Assembly: GCA_020721045.1 (NCBI GenBank)
Contig: DYNN01000013.1
Coordinates: 6,781-45,393 of the forward strand
Direction of reading: 5' to 3'
DNA length: 38,613 nucleotides
Source: Thiomargarita sp.
GTDB taxonomy: Bacteria > Pseudomonadota > Gammaproteobacteria > Beggiatoales > Beggiatoaceae
Shown: positions 10,001-19,574 of the stretch, piece after piece
Layout: the number at the start of each line of letters is the position of its first letter
How positions within the stretch are numbered: the first letter of the stretch is position 1
Notes under the pieces: model-generated
The model's database searches: none
What the model was told of the DNA's origin: nothing
Seen by the model: only the letters and a program-made list of their open reading frames with translations
Program-made: the position numbers and the translations under genes

Positions 10001-11211
10001 TTTTAATTGATGATCGAGATTGTTTAAACGATGGAGATCGCGTTATTTTAATTATTGAAGATGATACCAAGTTCGCGCAATTATTAATGGATTTAGCGCA
10101 TGAACAAACGTTTAAATGTCTGATTGCGAATAATGGTAAAATAGGGTTGCAATTAGCACAAGAGTTTATCCCAACCGCGATTTTCCTAGATATTGGTTTG
10201 CCCGAGGTTGATGGCTGGACAGTGATGGAAAAATTGAAAAGTGATCCAACAACACGTCATATTCCAGTGCATTTCATGTCAGGTTCAGATCATACATTAA
10301 ATGCAAAATTGATGGGTGCTGTGGGTTATATGTTTAAACCGGTGAGCATGGCAGACATCGGGGATGCATTTCACAAAATTCAATCAATTATCGATAAGGA
10401 ATTGAAAGATTTATTAATTGTTTCAGATAATCAGCAACGTATTCAGTCGATATTAGCATTGTTAGATAATCAAAGTATTAACGCAATTATCGCCCACACT
10501 TGTGTTGATGCGTGCCAATCTTTGGAATCTCAACAGCTTGATTGTATTATTATTGATGTTGATGTCGAACAAATTAATGGTATTCACTTGTTAGAACAAC
10601 AATTATGGCGTGAGCATCATTTGGGTAGCATCCCGATTATTATTTACGCCGATCGTGCATTGACTAAACAAGAAGCGTCTATTTTGCAACAATGTACTGA
10701 TAAATTAACCATTAAAGCAGTTTATTCACCAGAAAGATTACTAGATGAAGCCACCTTATTTTTACATCAAGTTGAAGCTAAGTTACCAAAAGATAAGCAG
10801 AAAATTTTACGCATGATTCATGACAAGCAGGCGATTCTCATGGGTAAAAAAGTCTTGTTAATTGATGATGATGCGCGAAATACTTTTGCATTGACTACAG
10901 TGTTAGAAGATAAAGAAATGGAAGTCATTATCGGTAAAAATGGTAAAGAAGCATTGAAATTGTTAGAACAACATCCAACCGTTGACATTGTGTTAATGGA
11001 CATCATGATGCCAGAAATGGACGGTTATGAAGCCATGCAACAAATTAGGAAACAAGAGCGTTTTCGCAAATTGCCCATTATCGCATTGACTGCAAAAGCG
11101 ATGAAAGGTGATCGGGTAAAATGTATTGAAGCTGGCGCAAACGACTATATGACTAAACCTGTTGATACTAATAAATTAATTTCTCTAATGAGAGTATGGT
11201 TATATCGTTAA
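7054..11211 (+). CDS. Hybrid sensor histidine kinase with three receiver domains
   Basis: A 1385-residue membrane kinase. Order: membrane helix about 17-37; periplasmic sensor region about 38-316, probably double-Cache-like; second membrane helix about 317-340; HAMP and a second HAMP-like stretch to about 430; GAF domain about 447-605; Gln/Glu-rich coiled coil with repeated TEELQTQ heptads about 610-685; HisKA with phosphoacceptor His700 in MSHELRTPLN; HATPase with NNLLSNAFKF, DTGIGIP (about 859) and GTGLGLS. Three receivers follow: REC1 with Asp1046, a degenerate REC2 with Asp1168 but lacking the acidic pair and the conserved Lys, and an intact REC3 with Asp1316 and a KPVD motif. There is no DNA-binding or enzymatic output domain and no Hpt, so the signal must pass to a separate partner. 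AGAG precedes the ATG. It ends the four-gene cluster and probably reads a periplasmic or pilus-related cue. Confidence 0.95.
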   Translation: MSIAQVFRNSIKTKLSILFLILAIFPFIGIGYYGYSTNVHSLTENLLVNNQKDITTTLQNFQGILDIIPDDVTFLVNFFALQRYLQWRNVGEPYKTTMWLGSVRDAFSSFLVAYKHYYKIQIIDINEEILLNITYDPKTTATTIVNESKITSQEESEYFKKTITAPRNNITLLDFHLEQTHKDNKEVTPVIRYAMPIFDSNDVVHGVLILTLNGQLLLDIVARQSNQEYGSSYQLIDQQGQYLFHPDNRKAWKMEGNLSFQNESPELFELMRKKIQNSLSINNKLIAFQRVYLLKGNNTYWVLLRESDDEQALASVHLFSYIFLSTIIGIVVVVLLFSHWFTSKLTTPLISINEQLKLLARGQLTDVKINYCSHDEIYEIITSVQLLKTGFQATIDQANAIARGNYKNQIKLLSEQDQLGIALVNMTNTLYAVTTKNFDQDWLKTGQMQLNNKVSGEQEIATLTHNIISFLAAYLNVQLGALYLVEHAALPNTPISLKLVATYAYTRRKNLANKFVLGEGLVGQAALEQREILLTQVPESYIHIQSGLGDSVPYQIIVIPFLYENELKGVIELGKLTEFGELELDFLRQVIPHIAVAVNTCESRGKMQELLHQTQTQTEELQAQSEELQTQTEELQTQQEELTQTNQELELRTKDLERQKEEVRQKNTVLEKTQQEIEAKAKELELASKYKSEFLANMSHELRTPLNSLLILAQLLVDNKTNNLTNKQIEYAKTIYSAGGDLLTLINEILDLSKVEAGKIEANIETIELDELLKSTEYKFRHVAEEKHLSFEIIKQDNLPTRLKTDIQRLKQIINNLLSNAFKFTEQGSVTLTVSRPQIIPSNIKQLSAQQTITIAVKDTGIGIPKDKQQIVFEAFQQADGTTSRRYGGTGLGLSISRQLSRLLGGDLQITSETNQGSTFTLYIPEQSMGKRVSTSAIENTEIKEIQSITQTDTAKLALIEAFKNDTSEIEAFQINQVTDQIVLIDDRDCLNDGDRVILIIEDDTKFAQLLMDLAHEQTFKCLIANNGKIGLQLAQEFIPTAIFLDIGLPEVDGWTVMEKLKSDPTTRHIPVHFMSGSDHTLNAKLMGAVGYMFKPVSMADIGDAFHKIQSIIDKELKDLLIVSDNQQRIQSILALLDNQSINAIIAHTCVDACQSLESQQLDCIIIDVDVEQINGIHLLEQQLWREHHLGSIPIIIYADRALTKQEASILQQCTDKLTIKAVYSPERLLDEATLFLHQVEAKLPKDKQKILRMIHDKQAILMGKKVLLIDDDARNTFALTTVLEDKEMEVIIGKNGKEALKLLEQHPTVDIVLMDIMMPEMDGYEAMQQIRKQERFRKLPIIALTAKAMKGDRVKCIEAGANDYMTKPVDTNKLISLMRVWLYR

Positions 11212-11304
11212 ATAATGCCTAATTAATATTCTCTTTAAACTTGATCTAAAATGATAGAATGAATTTTGCTATACTCTCATGTTTTATTAGTTATGCATAG
11301 GAAT

Positions 11305-11396
11305 ACTGCCATTGAATTAGGGAATTTTTATTTTTCAACCGCTTAAATTCCTCTCCCACTTTTTTCAAAGAAGTCATCACCTAACTTAATGGCAGT
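11305..11396. repeat. Diverged MITE-like element
   Basis: A 92-bp stretch whose ends are inverted repeats (ACTGCCATTGAATTAGG against CCTAACTTAATGGCAGT, 15 of 17 matching). The interior (a GGGAATTTTTATTTTTCAA-like tract followed by a CTTAAATTCCTC-like tract) aligns by eye with the two better-preserved elements near 28.2 and 28.6 kb. It has no ORF and no obvious target-site duplication, suggesting an old copy. It fills part of the 276-bp gap between the hybrid kinase and the DUF349 gene. Confidence 0.65.
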
Positions 11397-11487
11397 GAGT
11401 CTAGGCGCTAAAATAAATAGTGATTAAACCTAGCAGAAGTTTTCAATCGTAAATTTTCTAGTTGATAAACCGGATTCAAATATTAAT

Positions 11488-14400
11488 ATGATTTTCACCA
11501 AATTGATTAAACCCAAATGGCAAAATGCTGATCCAGAAGTACGCAGAACAGCAGTTAAAGAAATTGATGATCCCAATATTATCAATGAAATGGCACAGCA
11601 TGATGAATCTATCGCCGTGCGACGAGCAGCAATCCATAAAATCAATGATTTAACTTTGCTAGATACTTTCGTACAACAAGAAGCAGACAGTAGTATAAGA
11701 GAAGTCGCATTACAACGCTTTAAACAACTGCTGGCGGGTCAAAAAGATAACATCATACCGCTTGAAACCAAGCTAGATTGGGTAAATCGTAATTTGCCAC
11801 TTGAATTACTTGAATATATTGCCAAACATGGGCAAGAAGTTGAATTACGATTAATTGCCACTCAACGTATTAATAATCAAGAAATTTTAGCCGATATTGC
11901 GATCACAGATCAAAGCAGCAAAGTGCGTTTGGTTGCGGTAGAAAATTTAACTCAACATGCACCACTAGAACAAGTCTTTAAAAGCACGCGCAATCGAGAT
12001 AAAACCGTCAGCCGTATTGCACATGACAAATTAAACGCTTTGATCGAAGCGAATGAACGCCCATTAAAAATTCGTCAAGAATGTGAAGCAATTTGTATTC
12101 GTTTAGAAAAATTGGGGCGTGGCGATCGTTCAATCAAAATTTGGGAACAAGAACACGCAGAAAGTAAACATCTGCAAAATCGTTGGCAAGCTATTGATCA
12201 AACAGCAATTGAATCTGAATTACAAGCGCGATTTACAACGGCACAACAGGCATTTGCTACTGCATTGGAACAATTTCAAACGGCAATTCGTTTGCACCAA
12301 CAAGCTGCGGTAGAGCGGTTAGAAAAGAAAACAGTTTATTGTCAACAAATCAACGAATTATTGGCTGAACTTAACGAATTACAACCCACTCAACGTTTTC
12401 CCAACTCAGACACCGCAAAAGCTTTGCAACAACGGATTGATGTGATTGAAAAACAATGGAGTGAATTGAGTGACAAATATGAATCTGAAGAAGAAAAACG
12501 ATATCAGATTGAATTTAAACAAAATAGTACTACCGCACGAAAACTTTATCAACAGTTGAGCGAAAGCAGCACGGTGATCACGCAACTGGAAAAGATTAAT
12601 CGAGAAATACAAGCGGCATTAGAGGGTCGTGAACCGATTAAAAGCGGGCAAATTAGCCATTTTACCGAACAATGGCATAAACAATTTGCGCGTTTGTTGG
12701 CAGCTTCTTTGTTTGCAGATTTAAAACAGCAATTTAATGAAAGAATTCAAGCATTACAGCAACAATTTGAAGCGCAAAAACAACAAACTGAACAAGCAAC
12801 ACAAGAAATTCAACAGCAATTGAAAGAAATGGAAATTGCTTTAAGCGAAGGTCAATTACAAGCGGCAATGACTTTAGAACAACAAGTCATAAGCAAATTG
12901 AAGCATAATAAACAACTTGTTGCCCGTAACTCTTTGGAAGAACGTTTACAAAATTGTTCAACTAAAATCAAGGAATTACGTGATTGGCAAGATTGGGGTA
13001 TTCTATTAAGACGTAAAAGTTTGTGTCACTTGGTAGAATCCATTGTGCCCATTGATATCGTAGAAAAACAAGATTCTTCTGAATCAATATCCGCAACAGA
13101 AGACGTTGATCAACGATTAAAAAATATCGATCCAGCTGAGTATGAAGCGATTGAACTATCTTTGAAAAATGAATTATTATTGCCTGATCTCAATGATTTA
13201 GAAGATGTAGCACGTTTTATTCAGAATGCACAAACAGCTTGGAAAGCATTGGGTGCAGCCGGTTATTCGCATCAGTTATGGGAACAGTTTAATGCGGCGT
13301 GTAATCGTGCTTATCAACCTTGCCAAGTTTATTTTGAAGGTAAAGCCCAAGAACGTGCGGATAATTTAGCAAAAAAACAGAAAATTTGCGAAAAACTTGA
13401 AGTCTTTCTTGCAGAAATCAATTGGGATCAAAATATCGCTTGGAAATCCGTAAGTAATTTTACTGATAAAATGCACAAAGAATGGCATATAATTGGTGTA
13501 ACTAATAAACGAGATAAGAAAGCAATACAAAAACACTTCACTGATCTCAATGATCAAATTGATAAAAAACTCAGCGATGAAAGAACACGTAATTTGAATG
13601 AACGCCGCGGACTGATTGATGATGCTAAAACTGCGGCTGAATCTGATGGTATTGATCAAGCGATTCAAAAAGTAAAAGAGCTACAAAAAAAATGGCATGT
13701 GACAGTTCCTAGTAAACGCACGGTTGAACAAGCGGTATGGAAAGAGTTTCGTCAAATCTGTGATAGTGTATTTGAACGACGCAGATCGCTACAAGCTGAA
13801 CAACAACAAGTTTTACAAGACAATACTAACCAACGTGCATCATTGTGTGAACGGGTCAAAGCATTATTAAAATTAACTGGTGAACAGGTTAATACTATTC
13901 CAACTCAATTGAAAGAACTACAACTTGAATGGCAGAATATAGCTGAAATAACTGGGCAACAAGATCAAAATAGTAAAATGCAGGAAAGACAATTTGCGGC
14001 GGCGGTTAAAAACGTGGAGGCTAATTATCCAAAACAACTGGCTATGCTGCAACATAAACAACTGATTTTATTGAGGCAGAAAGCTGATTTATGTGTAGAA
14101 GCTGAACAATCTGAGCAACTAGACTCAATACGCACACGCTGGGAAACTATGCCAAAATTGCTAGATGATCGCTTGGAAACACAGATACAACAACGATTTA
14201 CAACAGCTTGTGCCAAACAAACCAGTCGTGATCCTGCGCTGTTAGAACGAAAAGAAATATTGTGTATTCGCATGGAAATTTTAGCCGGTATTGAATCACC
14301 GCCTAAACAGCATAAAGCCAGAATGGAATATCAAGTGATGCGTCTATCAGAAGCCATGAGTGGTGGCGAAAAAAATATTGATAAACAAGAAGATGCGCGA

Positions 14401-14502
14401 GAAATTCAATTGGAATGGTATTTAAACGGTTTAATCGCAGATGAAGTAATGGAATTAGAACTGCGTTTTGCCAAAGCACGGGAAGCATTTTATTCTTCTT
14501 GA
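11488..14502 (+). CDS. DUF349 protein with N-terminal HEAT-like repeats
   Basis: A 1004-residue cytoplasmic, highly helical protein without signal or membrane segments. Residues about 1-190 contain HEAT-like units (DPEVRRTAVKEI, SIAVRRAAIHKI, SSIREVALQRF, SKVRLVAVENL). The rest is a series of coiled-coil modules of about 70-100 residues, each centred on an invariant Trp (for example RWQAID, QWSELS, AWKALG, EWHIIG, KWHVTV, EWQNIA, RWETMP) followed by basic-aromatic helices, which is the DUF349 pattern. I count seven or eight Trp-centred units. The family has no firmly established function known to me; the architecture suggests a scaffold or nucleic-acid-associated role. No Shine-Dalgarno precedes the ATG. 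The stop lies about 60 nt before the exonuclease III start, so the two may be co-transcribed. Confidence 0.88.
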   Translation: MIFTKLIKPKWQNADPEVRRTAVKEIDDPNIINEMAQHDESIAVRRAAIHKINDLTLLDTFVQQEADSSIREVALQRFKQLLAGQKDNIIPLETKLDWVNRNLPLELLEYIAKHGQEVELRLIATQRINNQEILADIAITDQSSKVRLVAVENLTQHAPLEQVFKSTRNRDKTVSRIAHDKLNALIEANERPLKIRQECEAICIRLEKLGRGDRSIKIWEQEHAESKHLQNRWQAIDQTAIESELQARFTTAQQAFATALEQFQTAIRLHQQAAVERLEKKTVYCQQINELLAELNELQPTQRFPNSDTAKALQQRIDVIEKQWSELSDKYESEEEKRYQIEFKQNSTTARKLYQQLSESSTVITQLEKINREIQAALEGREPIKSGQISHFTEQWHKQFARLLAASLFADLKQQFNERIQALQQQFEAQKQQTEQATQEIQQQLKEMEIALSEGQLQAAMTLEQQVISKLKHNKQLVARNSLEERLQNCSTKIKELRDWQDWGILLRRKSLCHLVESIVPIDIVEKQDSSESISATEDVDQRLKNIDPAEYEAIELSLKNELLLPDLNDLEDVARFIQNAQTAWKALGAAGYSHQLWEQFNAACNRAYQPCQVYFEGKAQERADNLAKKQKICEKLEVFLAEINWDQNIAWKSVSNFTDKMHKEWHIIGVTNKRDKKAIQKHFTDLNDQIDKKLSDERTRNLNERRGLIDDAKTAAESDGIDQAIQKVKELQKKWHVTVPSKRTVEQAVWKEFRQICDSVFERRRSLQAEQQQVLQDNTNQRASLCERVKALLKLTGEQVNTIPTQLKELQLEWQNIAEITGQQDQNSKMQERQFAAAVKNVEANYPKQLAMLQHKQLILLRQKADLCVEAEQSEQLDSIRTRWETMPKLLDDRLETQIQQRFTTACAKQTSRDPALLERKEILCIRMEILAGIESPPKQHKARMEYQVMRLSEAMSGGEKNIDKQEDAREIQLEWYLNGLIADEVMELELRFAKAREAFYSS

Positions 14503-14564
14503 AGCGAGAATTGGGTTATTTCAATGTAACCCATTATATTAATAGCAAATTGTCGAGAATGGAA

Positions 14565-15344
14565 ATGATACGTGTTATTACGGTTAACGTAAATGGAATT
14601 CGGGCGGCGGCTAAAAAAGGTTTTTTCACTTGGTTGGCAACACAAAATGCGGATATCGTTTGTTTACAAGAGACTAAAGCGCAACAACATCAATTAACCG
14701 ACGCAATTTTTTCACCAGAGGGTTATTTTTGTTACTACCACGACGCCCAAAAAAAGGGTTATAGTGGCGTTGCGATTTACAGTCGTCATGAACCGCTTGA
14801 AGTGATTAGAGGTATTGGCTGGCAAGATATTGATTGTGAAGGACGTTATTTAGAAATACGCTTTCCTCATCTTTGTGTGGTTTCTTTATATTTACATTCG
14901 GGCACATCGGGTGAAGTGCGTCAAGCTTTGAAATTTGATTTCATGCGACGATTTATGCCCCATTTACGTGCACTTAGTACAAAATCGCAAGCATATATTA
15001 TATGTGGTGATTGGAATATTGCACATAAACCGATCGATTTAAAAAATTGGAAAGCAAATCAAACAAGTTCTGGATTTTTACCAGAAGAACGGGCATGGAT
15101 GGATCAATTATTTGGGGAAAGTGGCTTTGTTGATGCATTTCGTGTTATTAATCAACAAGCTGAACAATATACTTGGTGGTCACATCGTGGGCAAGCTTGG
15201 GCAAATAACACCGGATGGCGTATTGATTATCAAGTCGTTACTTCTGATTTGAAAGATAAAATTGTCGATGCCAGTATTTACAAAACACAACGCTTTTCTG
15301 ATCATGCACCGTTAATCATTGATTACAATGAAAATTTATTATAA
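14565..15344 (+). CDS. xth: Exodeoxyribonuclease III / AP endonuclease
   Basis: A 259-residue Mg2+-dependent enzyme of the exonuclease-endonuclease-phosphatase fold, expected to cleave DNA at abasic sites and degrade 3' ends in base-excision repair. Catalytic landmarks are VNVNGIRAA (Asn), CLQETKAQ (metal Glu), GDWNIAH (Asp and Asn) and the C-terminal FSDHAPL (Asp-His). The frame is open upstream to a TTG overlapping the DUF349 stop, but that would add 22 atypical residues. The ATG chosen has GAGA six nt upstream and gives the usual family N-terminus; an ATG two codons earlier is possible. No extra domains are present. Confidence 0.93.
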   Translation: MIRVITVNVNGIRAAAKKGFFTWLATQNADIVCLQETKAQQHQLTDAIFSPEGYFCYYHDAQKKGYSGVAIYSRHEPLEVIRGIGWQDIDCEGRYLEIRFPHLCVVSLYLHSGTSGEVRQALKFDFMRRFMPHLRALSTKSQAYIICGDWNIAHKPIDLKNWKANQTSSGFLPEERAWMDQLFGESGFVDAFRVINQQAEQYTWWSHRGQAWANNTGWRIDYQVVTSDLKDKIVDASIYKTQRFSDHAPLIIDYNENLL

Positions 15345-15388
15345 TACAACGAGTTATAGAAATAGTAGATTGAATTTAAAAGTATAAA

Positions 15389-15850
15389 ATGAAAATATGG
15401 GTAGATGCAGACGCTTGTCCGACAGTGATTAGAGATATTTTATTTAGAGCAGCCAAGCGCACCGGCATAGAAATAATATTTGTTGCCAATCAACCTGTGC
15501 GTATACCGCCGTTACCCTGTATCAAATTTCTTCAAGTTTCACTGGGTTTTGATGTAGCCGATAAAGAGATAGTGAAAAGACTCAGTCCGGGTGATTTAGT
15601 AATTACCGCTGATATTCCTTTAGCCGCAGATGTGATTGAAAAAGGCGGATATGCCCTAAATCCGCGCGGCGAACTCTACTCCACTGACAATATCAGTGCG
15701 CGATTAACAATGAGAGATTTCATGGATTCCCTACGTGCCAGCGGCATCGATACCGGTGGTCCTGCCCCATTAAATCAAAACGATAGAAAATTATTTGCTA
15801 ATCAATTAGATAAACTACTTACACACTACATAAAAAATCAAAATTGTTAA
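15389..15850 (+). CDS. yaiI: YaiI/YqxD family protein (DUF188)
   Basis: A 153-residue protein with the family's invariant opening [10 protein letters not shown] followed by [12 protein letters not shown], a central [20 protein letters not shown] block, and the [19 protein letters not shown] segment. The fold is related to PIN/NYN nucleases, with conserved acidic residues at the N-terminus and in the TADIPLA block, but the physiological substrate is not established. Length is normal. Its stop codon overlaps by four bases the stop of the converging kinase gene, leaving no room for a separate terminator between the two. Confidence 0.92.
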   Translation: MKIWVDADACPTVIRDILFRAAKRTGIEIIFVANQPVRIPPLPCIKFLQVSLGFDVADKEIVKRLSPGDLVITADIPLAADVIEKGGYALNPRGELYSTDNISARLTMRDFMDSLRASGIDTGGPAPLNQNDRKLFANQLDKLLTHYIKNQNC

Positions 15851-18312
15851 AAAGAAGGTGTAAACAGAATATTTTGAGAATCAGTTTTTTTAGGTAAGCT
15901 TGTTGTCTCAGATTCACGATTTGGCATTGTTTTTATTGCTAAATTTTCATTGATTTCCTGTTGCAATTTTAATAAATTACTATTTGCAGGATAAAGCATC
16001 AATCCCTTAGTGACCGTAGATAAACTAGCAATTAAATCCTTTGCTTCCTGTTGTTTTTTAGCTAATTGTTCATAATGTTGCGCAATTTGCCGTAATCCCG
16101 ACAGTGCCGGTTGATTTTTGCCATCCAATTGTAAAACATTTTGATATAAATAATATGCCGCATCAAATTGTGCTTCTTTCAACTGTTGTGCGGCAGTTGC
16201 CAACAACTTTGTAATTTTATCATTCACTTTTTCCACCGGTTTTGCAATAACAGGTACCATTTTAACTGGCGGTTGAGTCGTAGCATGGTTTGATTGCGCA
16301 ATCATTTTCTTTTGTAACGCTAATAAATTTACATGATTGGGTGAAACTTTCAATCCTTTTTCAATTAATGTTAAACTTTTTTCCAAACTAACAGACTCAC
16401 TACGCGCTAATTTTTCATATAAATCAGCTATTTTTACCAATCCATTTTGTGCTTGTACATGATTGGGTGCTAACGCTAAAATTTGTTGATATGTTTCATG
16501 CGCACAGTCACCGATAGGTTCAGTCAAATGCAGAGCGGTTATTTGCTGTTCAGCTTTTTCTAATAATTTCTTGATATTATTTTGAGCAATGGGGGCAGAC
16601 GGTAGTGGTAACGGTAATTTTGTAGTCAATAATTGTTGTTTTAAATCAATCAATTGTTGAGATGTTGGAAATAATAATAACGCCTGATTAAGTAAACTCG
16701 TCTGTTGTGATATATCATTTGATTGAGCATTAACAAGTTGAACATATTGTGTTTCTAATTGTTGCAATGCGTCAATTGCCAGTAAATTATTGGATTCTAA
16801 TGATAAAATTTGTTGATAAATATGATAAGCCGCTTCCAATTGATCGATCTGAAAATACTGTGTTGCCTGTTCAATTAATTGATTAATTTGAGAATTATGT
16901 AATTGTTGTTGTATTTGTTGAGTTTGTAAAGTATGTTGTAATTCTTGTAATTCTTTATCAAATTTGTTTAATTGTAAACCTTGTGTAACCCATTGTAATC
17001 CTTTGGTAAAATCACCAATTTGTTCCGCTTGTTTTGCTTGTTGGATGTGATAATGAATAATTTGATTAATTCCTTGTTTTGCATCGGGATTATATAAATC
17101 AATCGCTAAAATTTGTTGATAAGTTTCATAAACATTATTTCTTATTGGTGTAGTGATTTGCTGATTTAACCACTGCATCTTTGCTTTTTCTAACAAGGGT
17201 AAAATCGGTGGTTTAATAAAATAACTCAATATTATCATTGATAACGTTAAAGTAGTGATAATCGCCAACACTGTCATTTTAATTGGATAAGATGAGAATT
17301 GAGTGCGTCGATTGGGAATTAGCACTGTGACAGATTGTCGACCTTCCAACGCAGCTTTAAAATCTTGCACAGTTTGAAAACGTTCTTCTAATTTGACGGC
17401 TAACGCAGTGAAAATGGCGGTACTGACAGTTTCAGAAATCGAGATATCTGGTTGTTCTATCAAAGGAATCAGGGTATCATCACAAAATCTATCCGTAGCT
17501 GCAGGTGGTAATTTTCCGCTGATTAACAAATATAACAAAGCACCACACGCATAAATATCTGTCCATGAACCAATTTTCCCCTTTCCTGAATACTGTTCTA
17601 ACGGTGAATAACCATGTTTAAGCACCAAATCTAAACTACGACTGTTTTCTCCCACTACATGTCGCGCTGCACCAAAATCAATTAAAATTGGAATTCCAGT
17701 TGGCAATAATCGAATATTCTGTGGCGAAATGTCACGATGATAAATCTGTTGTGCATGAACTTCTGTCAAAGCGTCCAAGATAGGAAAGATGATGGTTAGG
17801 GCTTCATCAACAGTTAAACAACAGCCTAAGCGACTGAGTAATTCAGTCAAATTTTCGCCTTCCAAATATTCCATAACCATATAAGCAGTTTTATTTTCTT
17901 CAAAAAAATTAATCACACGTACAATATTGGGATGGTCAAATTTGGCTAGATTACGTGCTTCATCGATAAATAATTGTAATCCTTGATTAAATGCTGCTTC
18001 TTGTTTTTTAAGCGGAACGATATGAGTTGTTTGAAAATCACGTGTTGCCAATGCTGACGGGAGAAATTCTTTAATCGCAACTTTCTTTTGCAACCATTTA
18101 TCAAAACCAATATAGGTGATACCAAAACCACCCTGTCCTAAAGCTTTGCCAATAATATATTGATTTTTTAATAAAATATGCGGTTTTAGATAGAGTGGAT
18201 GTGGGGTATATTGCCGTTCATTGTAACCACAAATAGGACATTCTGGACGTAGTGATTTAGACTGCATACAATTGATACAAAAGCGATTTAAATCTAAAAT
18301 TTCATCCTTCAT
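15847..18312 (-). CDS. Membrane Ser/Thr protein kinase with zinc ribbon and TPR-like repeats
   Basis: An 821-residue Hanks-type kinase. Residues 12-28 form a Cys4 ribbon (CINC and CPIC). The kinase domain follows at about 50-325: glycine loop GQGGFG (59-64), Lys81 in VAIKE, catalytic loop HRDISPQN (192-199), DFG at 212-214, and a YSPLEQY substrate-binding segment. A single membrane helix is at about 346-366, so the catalytic part should be cytoplasmic and the tail periplasmic. The tail holds four repeats of about 100 residues, each opening with a YQQIL-x-L/I-like TPR helix followed by a second TPR-like pair (QGL or KGL-x-x-x-P). The start is the ATG of MKDEI; the frame extends 31 residues further into the pilC-like gene but loses family resemblance. 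It lies 26 nt after that gene and third behind spoT. Substrates are unknown. Confidence 0.93.
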   Translation of the reverse strand: MKDEILDLNRFCINCMQSKSLRPECPICGYNERQYTPHPLYLKPHILLKNQYIIGKALGQGGFGITYIGFDKWLQKKVAIKEFLPSALATRDFQTTHIVPLKKQEAAFNQGLQLFIDEARNLAKFDHPNIVRVINFFEENKTAYMVMEYLEGENLTELLSRLGCCLTVDEALTIIFPILDALTEVHAQQIYHRDISPQNIRLLPTGIPILIDFGAARHVVGENSRSLDLVLKHGYSPLEQYSGKGKIGSWTDIYACGALLYLLISGKLPPAATDRFCDDTLIPLIEQPDISISETVSTAIFTALAVKLEERFQTVQDFKAALEGRQSVTVLIPNRRTQFSSYPIKMTVLAIITTLTLSMIILSYFIKPPILPLLEKAKMQWLNQQITTPIRNNVYETYQQILAIDLYNPDAKQGINQIIHYHIQQAKQAEQIGDFTKGLQWVTQGLQLNKFDKELQELQHTLQTQQIQQQLHNSQINQLIEQATQYFQIDQLEAAYHIYQQILSLESNNLLAIDALQQLETQYVQLVNAQSNDISQQTSLLNQALLLFPTSQQLIDLKQQLLTTKLPLPLPSAPIAQNNIKKLLEKAEQQITALHLTEPIGDCAHETYQQILALAPNHVQAQNGLVKIADLYEKLARSESVSLEKSLTLIEKGLKVSPNHVNLLALQKKMIAQSNHATTQPPVKMVPVIAKPVEKVNDKITKLLATAAQQLKEAQFDAAYYLYQNVLQLDGKNQPALSGLRQIAQHYEQLAKKQQEAKDLIASLSTVTKGLMLYPANSNLLKLQQEINENLAIKTMPNRESETTSLPKKTDSQNILFTPSF

Positions 18313-18338
18313 GAGTTCTTTCACCGTTTTGTCCTTAG

Positions 18339-19547
18339 CTAACGCGCACCGGCAAAGGTTGTAATTAAATCGTAAATAGGTCCCAACACCGATATCATCA
18401 CCCAACCCAATAATAATCCTAAAATAACAGTCATGATAGGTTCGATGAGAGTTTGTATTTTTTCAATTGCTTCTTTCACTTCTCGATTGTAAAAATAACT
18501 GGCATTGCGCAGTGCAGCATCTAATTCACCTGTCGTTTCACCGATTTTAACCATGCGCAAAATTAAAGGTGGAAATAGGCGTACTTTTTCAAAACTTTCA
18601 CTGATACTAATTCCTTCTGCAATATAATCATGAACTTGTTTAATCGCTTCTTCAATCACTTTGTTATCGGCAAATGTTTGACTGATCACTAAACTATCCA
18701 AAATAGTGATGCCGGAACTATATAATAAAGCGAAAAAGTTGGTAAAGCGTGCGAGAATAATTTTTTCTAAAATAGGACCGATCAACCAGATTTTTAAAAT
18801 AAGGCGATCAGTGAAAAAATGGAAACTGGGGCTGATTTTAATCAGAGTTTTTATCGAAAAAAATAGAATAATGGGGAAAATAAGGATAATATACCAATAA
18901 TTGACAAATAGGTGTGAAATAAAAATAAGTGCTTGAGTATGTATGGGCAGTTCTGCATTAACACTTTTAACAAAAGTAATAAGTTGCGGCACAAGGTATA
19001 ACATGAGAAAAAATAACACACCTAAAATGACAACTCCCATAAATATCGGATACATCAGTAATTTTTTGGTTTTAGCAATTATTTCATCATGCCATTTTAA
19101 TGTTTCGGTTAAATGTTGGAAAATAGTGCTTAAATTACCACTTTCTTCGCCTGCACGAATCAAACTTACAAAAACTTGATTAAAAATATCAGGAAAATGT
19201 GCCATGGCTTCTGACAGCTTTTCACCTCCTTCTATATTGGTAATAAGGCTTGATGAGATTTCGCGCAGACGTGATGGAGGTAAACTGTCTCGCAAATCAC
19301 TCAGCCCTTCTAATAAAGGCACGCCTGCACGTGTCAAAGTTTCCATGTAAAAACAAAAATTTATCAGATCATGACGAGAAACTTTACCCACATAAGTATA
19401 GCGTGTTTTCTGGGTACGATAATGGATTAAATCTAAACCCATTCGTTCAAGTCGTGTCTCTAAATCGCTGATATTATTAGCATCGAGCTGACCTTGAACG
19501 ATATTGCCGTGATTGTCCATCGCTCGATAAAAAAATTGCTTGGACAT
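18339..19547 (-). CDS. Type II secretion/type IV pilus F-family inner-membrane protein
   Basis: A 402-residue polytopic protein of the GspF/PilC family, the inner-membrane platform that works with a PilB/GspE-type ATPase to assemble pilins or pseudopilins. It shows the short N-terminal FFYRAMDNHG-like domain and two T2SSF modules of about 120 residues (near 65-190 and 265-390), each with a GVPLLEGL or GITILDSL motif and a RAGEESGNL or KIGETTGEL motif. Three membrane helices lie near 165-190, 215-235 and 370-390. Length is standard. None of the usual partners (ATPase, peptidase, pilins) adjoin it; spoT lies 27 nt upstream and a Ser/Thr kinase 26 nt downstream. It could serve the prepilin-like protein at 5.7 kb or a complete pilus encoded elsewhere. 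Whether it is PilC, MshG-like or GspF cannot be decided from sequence alone. Confidence 0.92.
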   Translation of the reverse strand: MSKQFFYRAMDNHGNIVQGQLDANNISDLETRLERMGLDLIHYRTQKTRYTYVGKVSRHDLINFCFYMETLTRAGVPLLEGLSDLRDSLPPSRLREISSSLITNIEGGEKLSEAMAHFPDIFNQVFVSLIRAGEESGNLSTIFQHLTETLKWHDEIIAKTKKLLMYPIFMGVVILGVLFFLMLYLVPQLITFVKSVNAELPIHTQALIFISHLFVNYWYIILIFPIILFFSIKTLIKISPSFHFFTDRLILKIWLIGPILEKIILARFTNFFALLYSSGITILDSLVISQTFADNKVIEEAIKQVHDYIAEGISISESFEKVRLFPPLILRMVKIGETTGELDAALRNASYFYNREVKEAIEKIQTLIEPIMTVILGLLLGWVMISVLGPIYDLITTFAGAR

Positions 19548-19574
19548 AATATTAGAAAATCAGTTGGTTATAAA

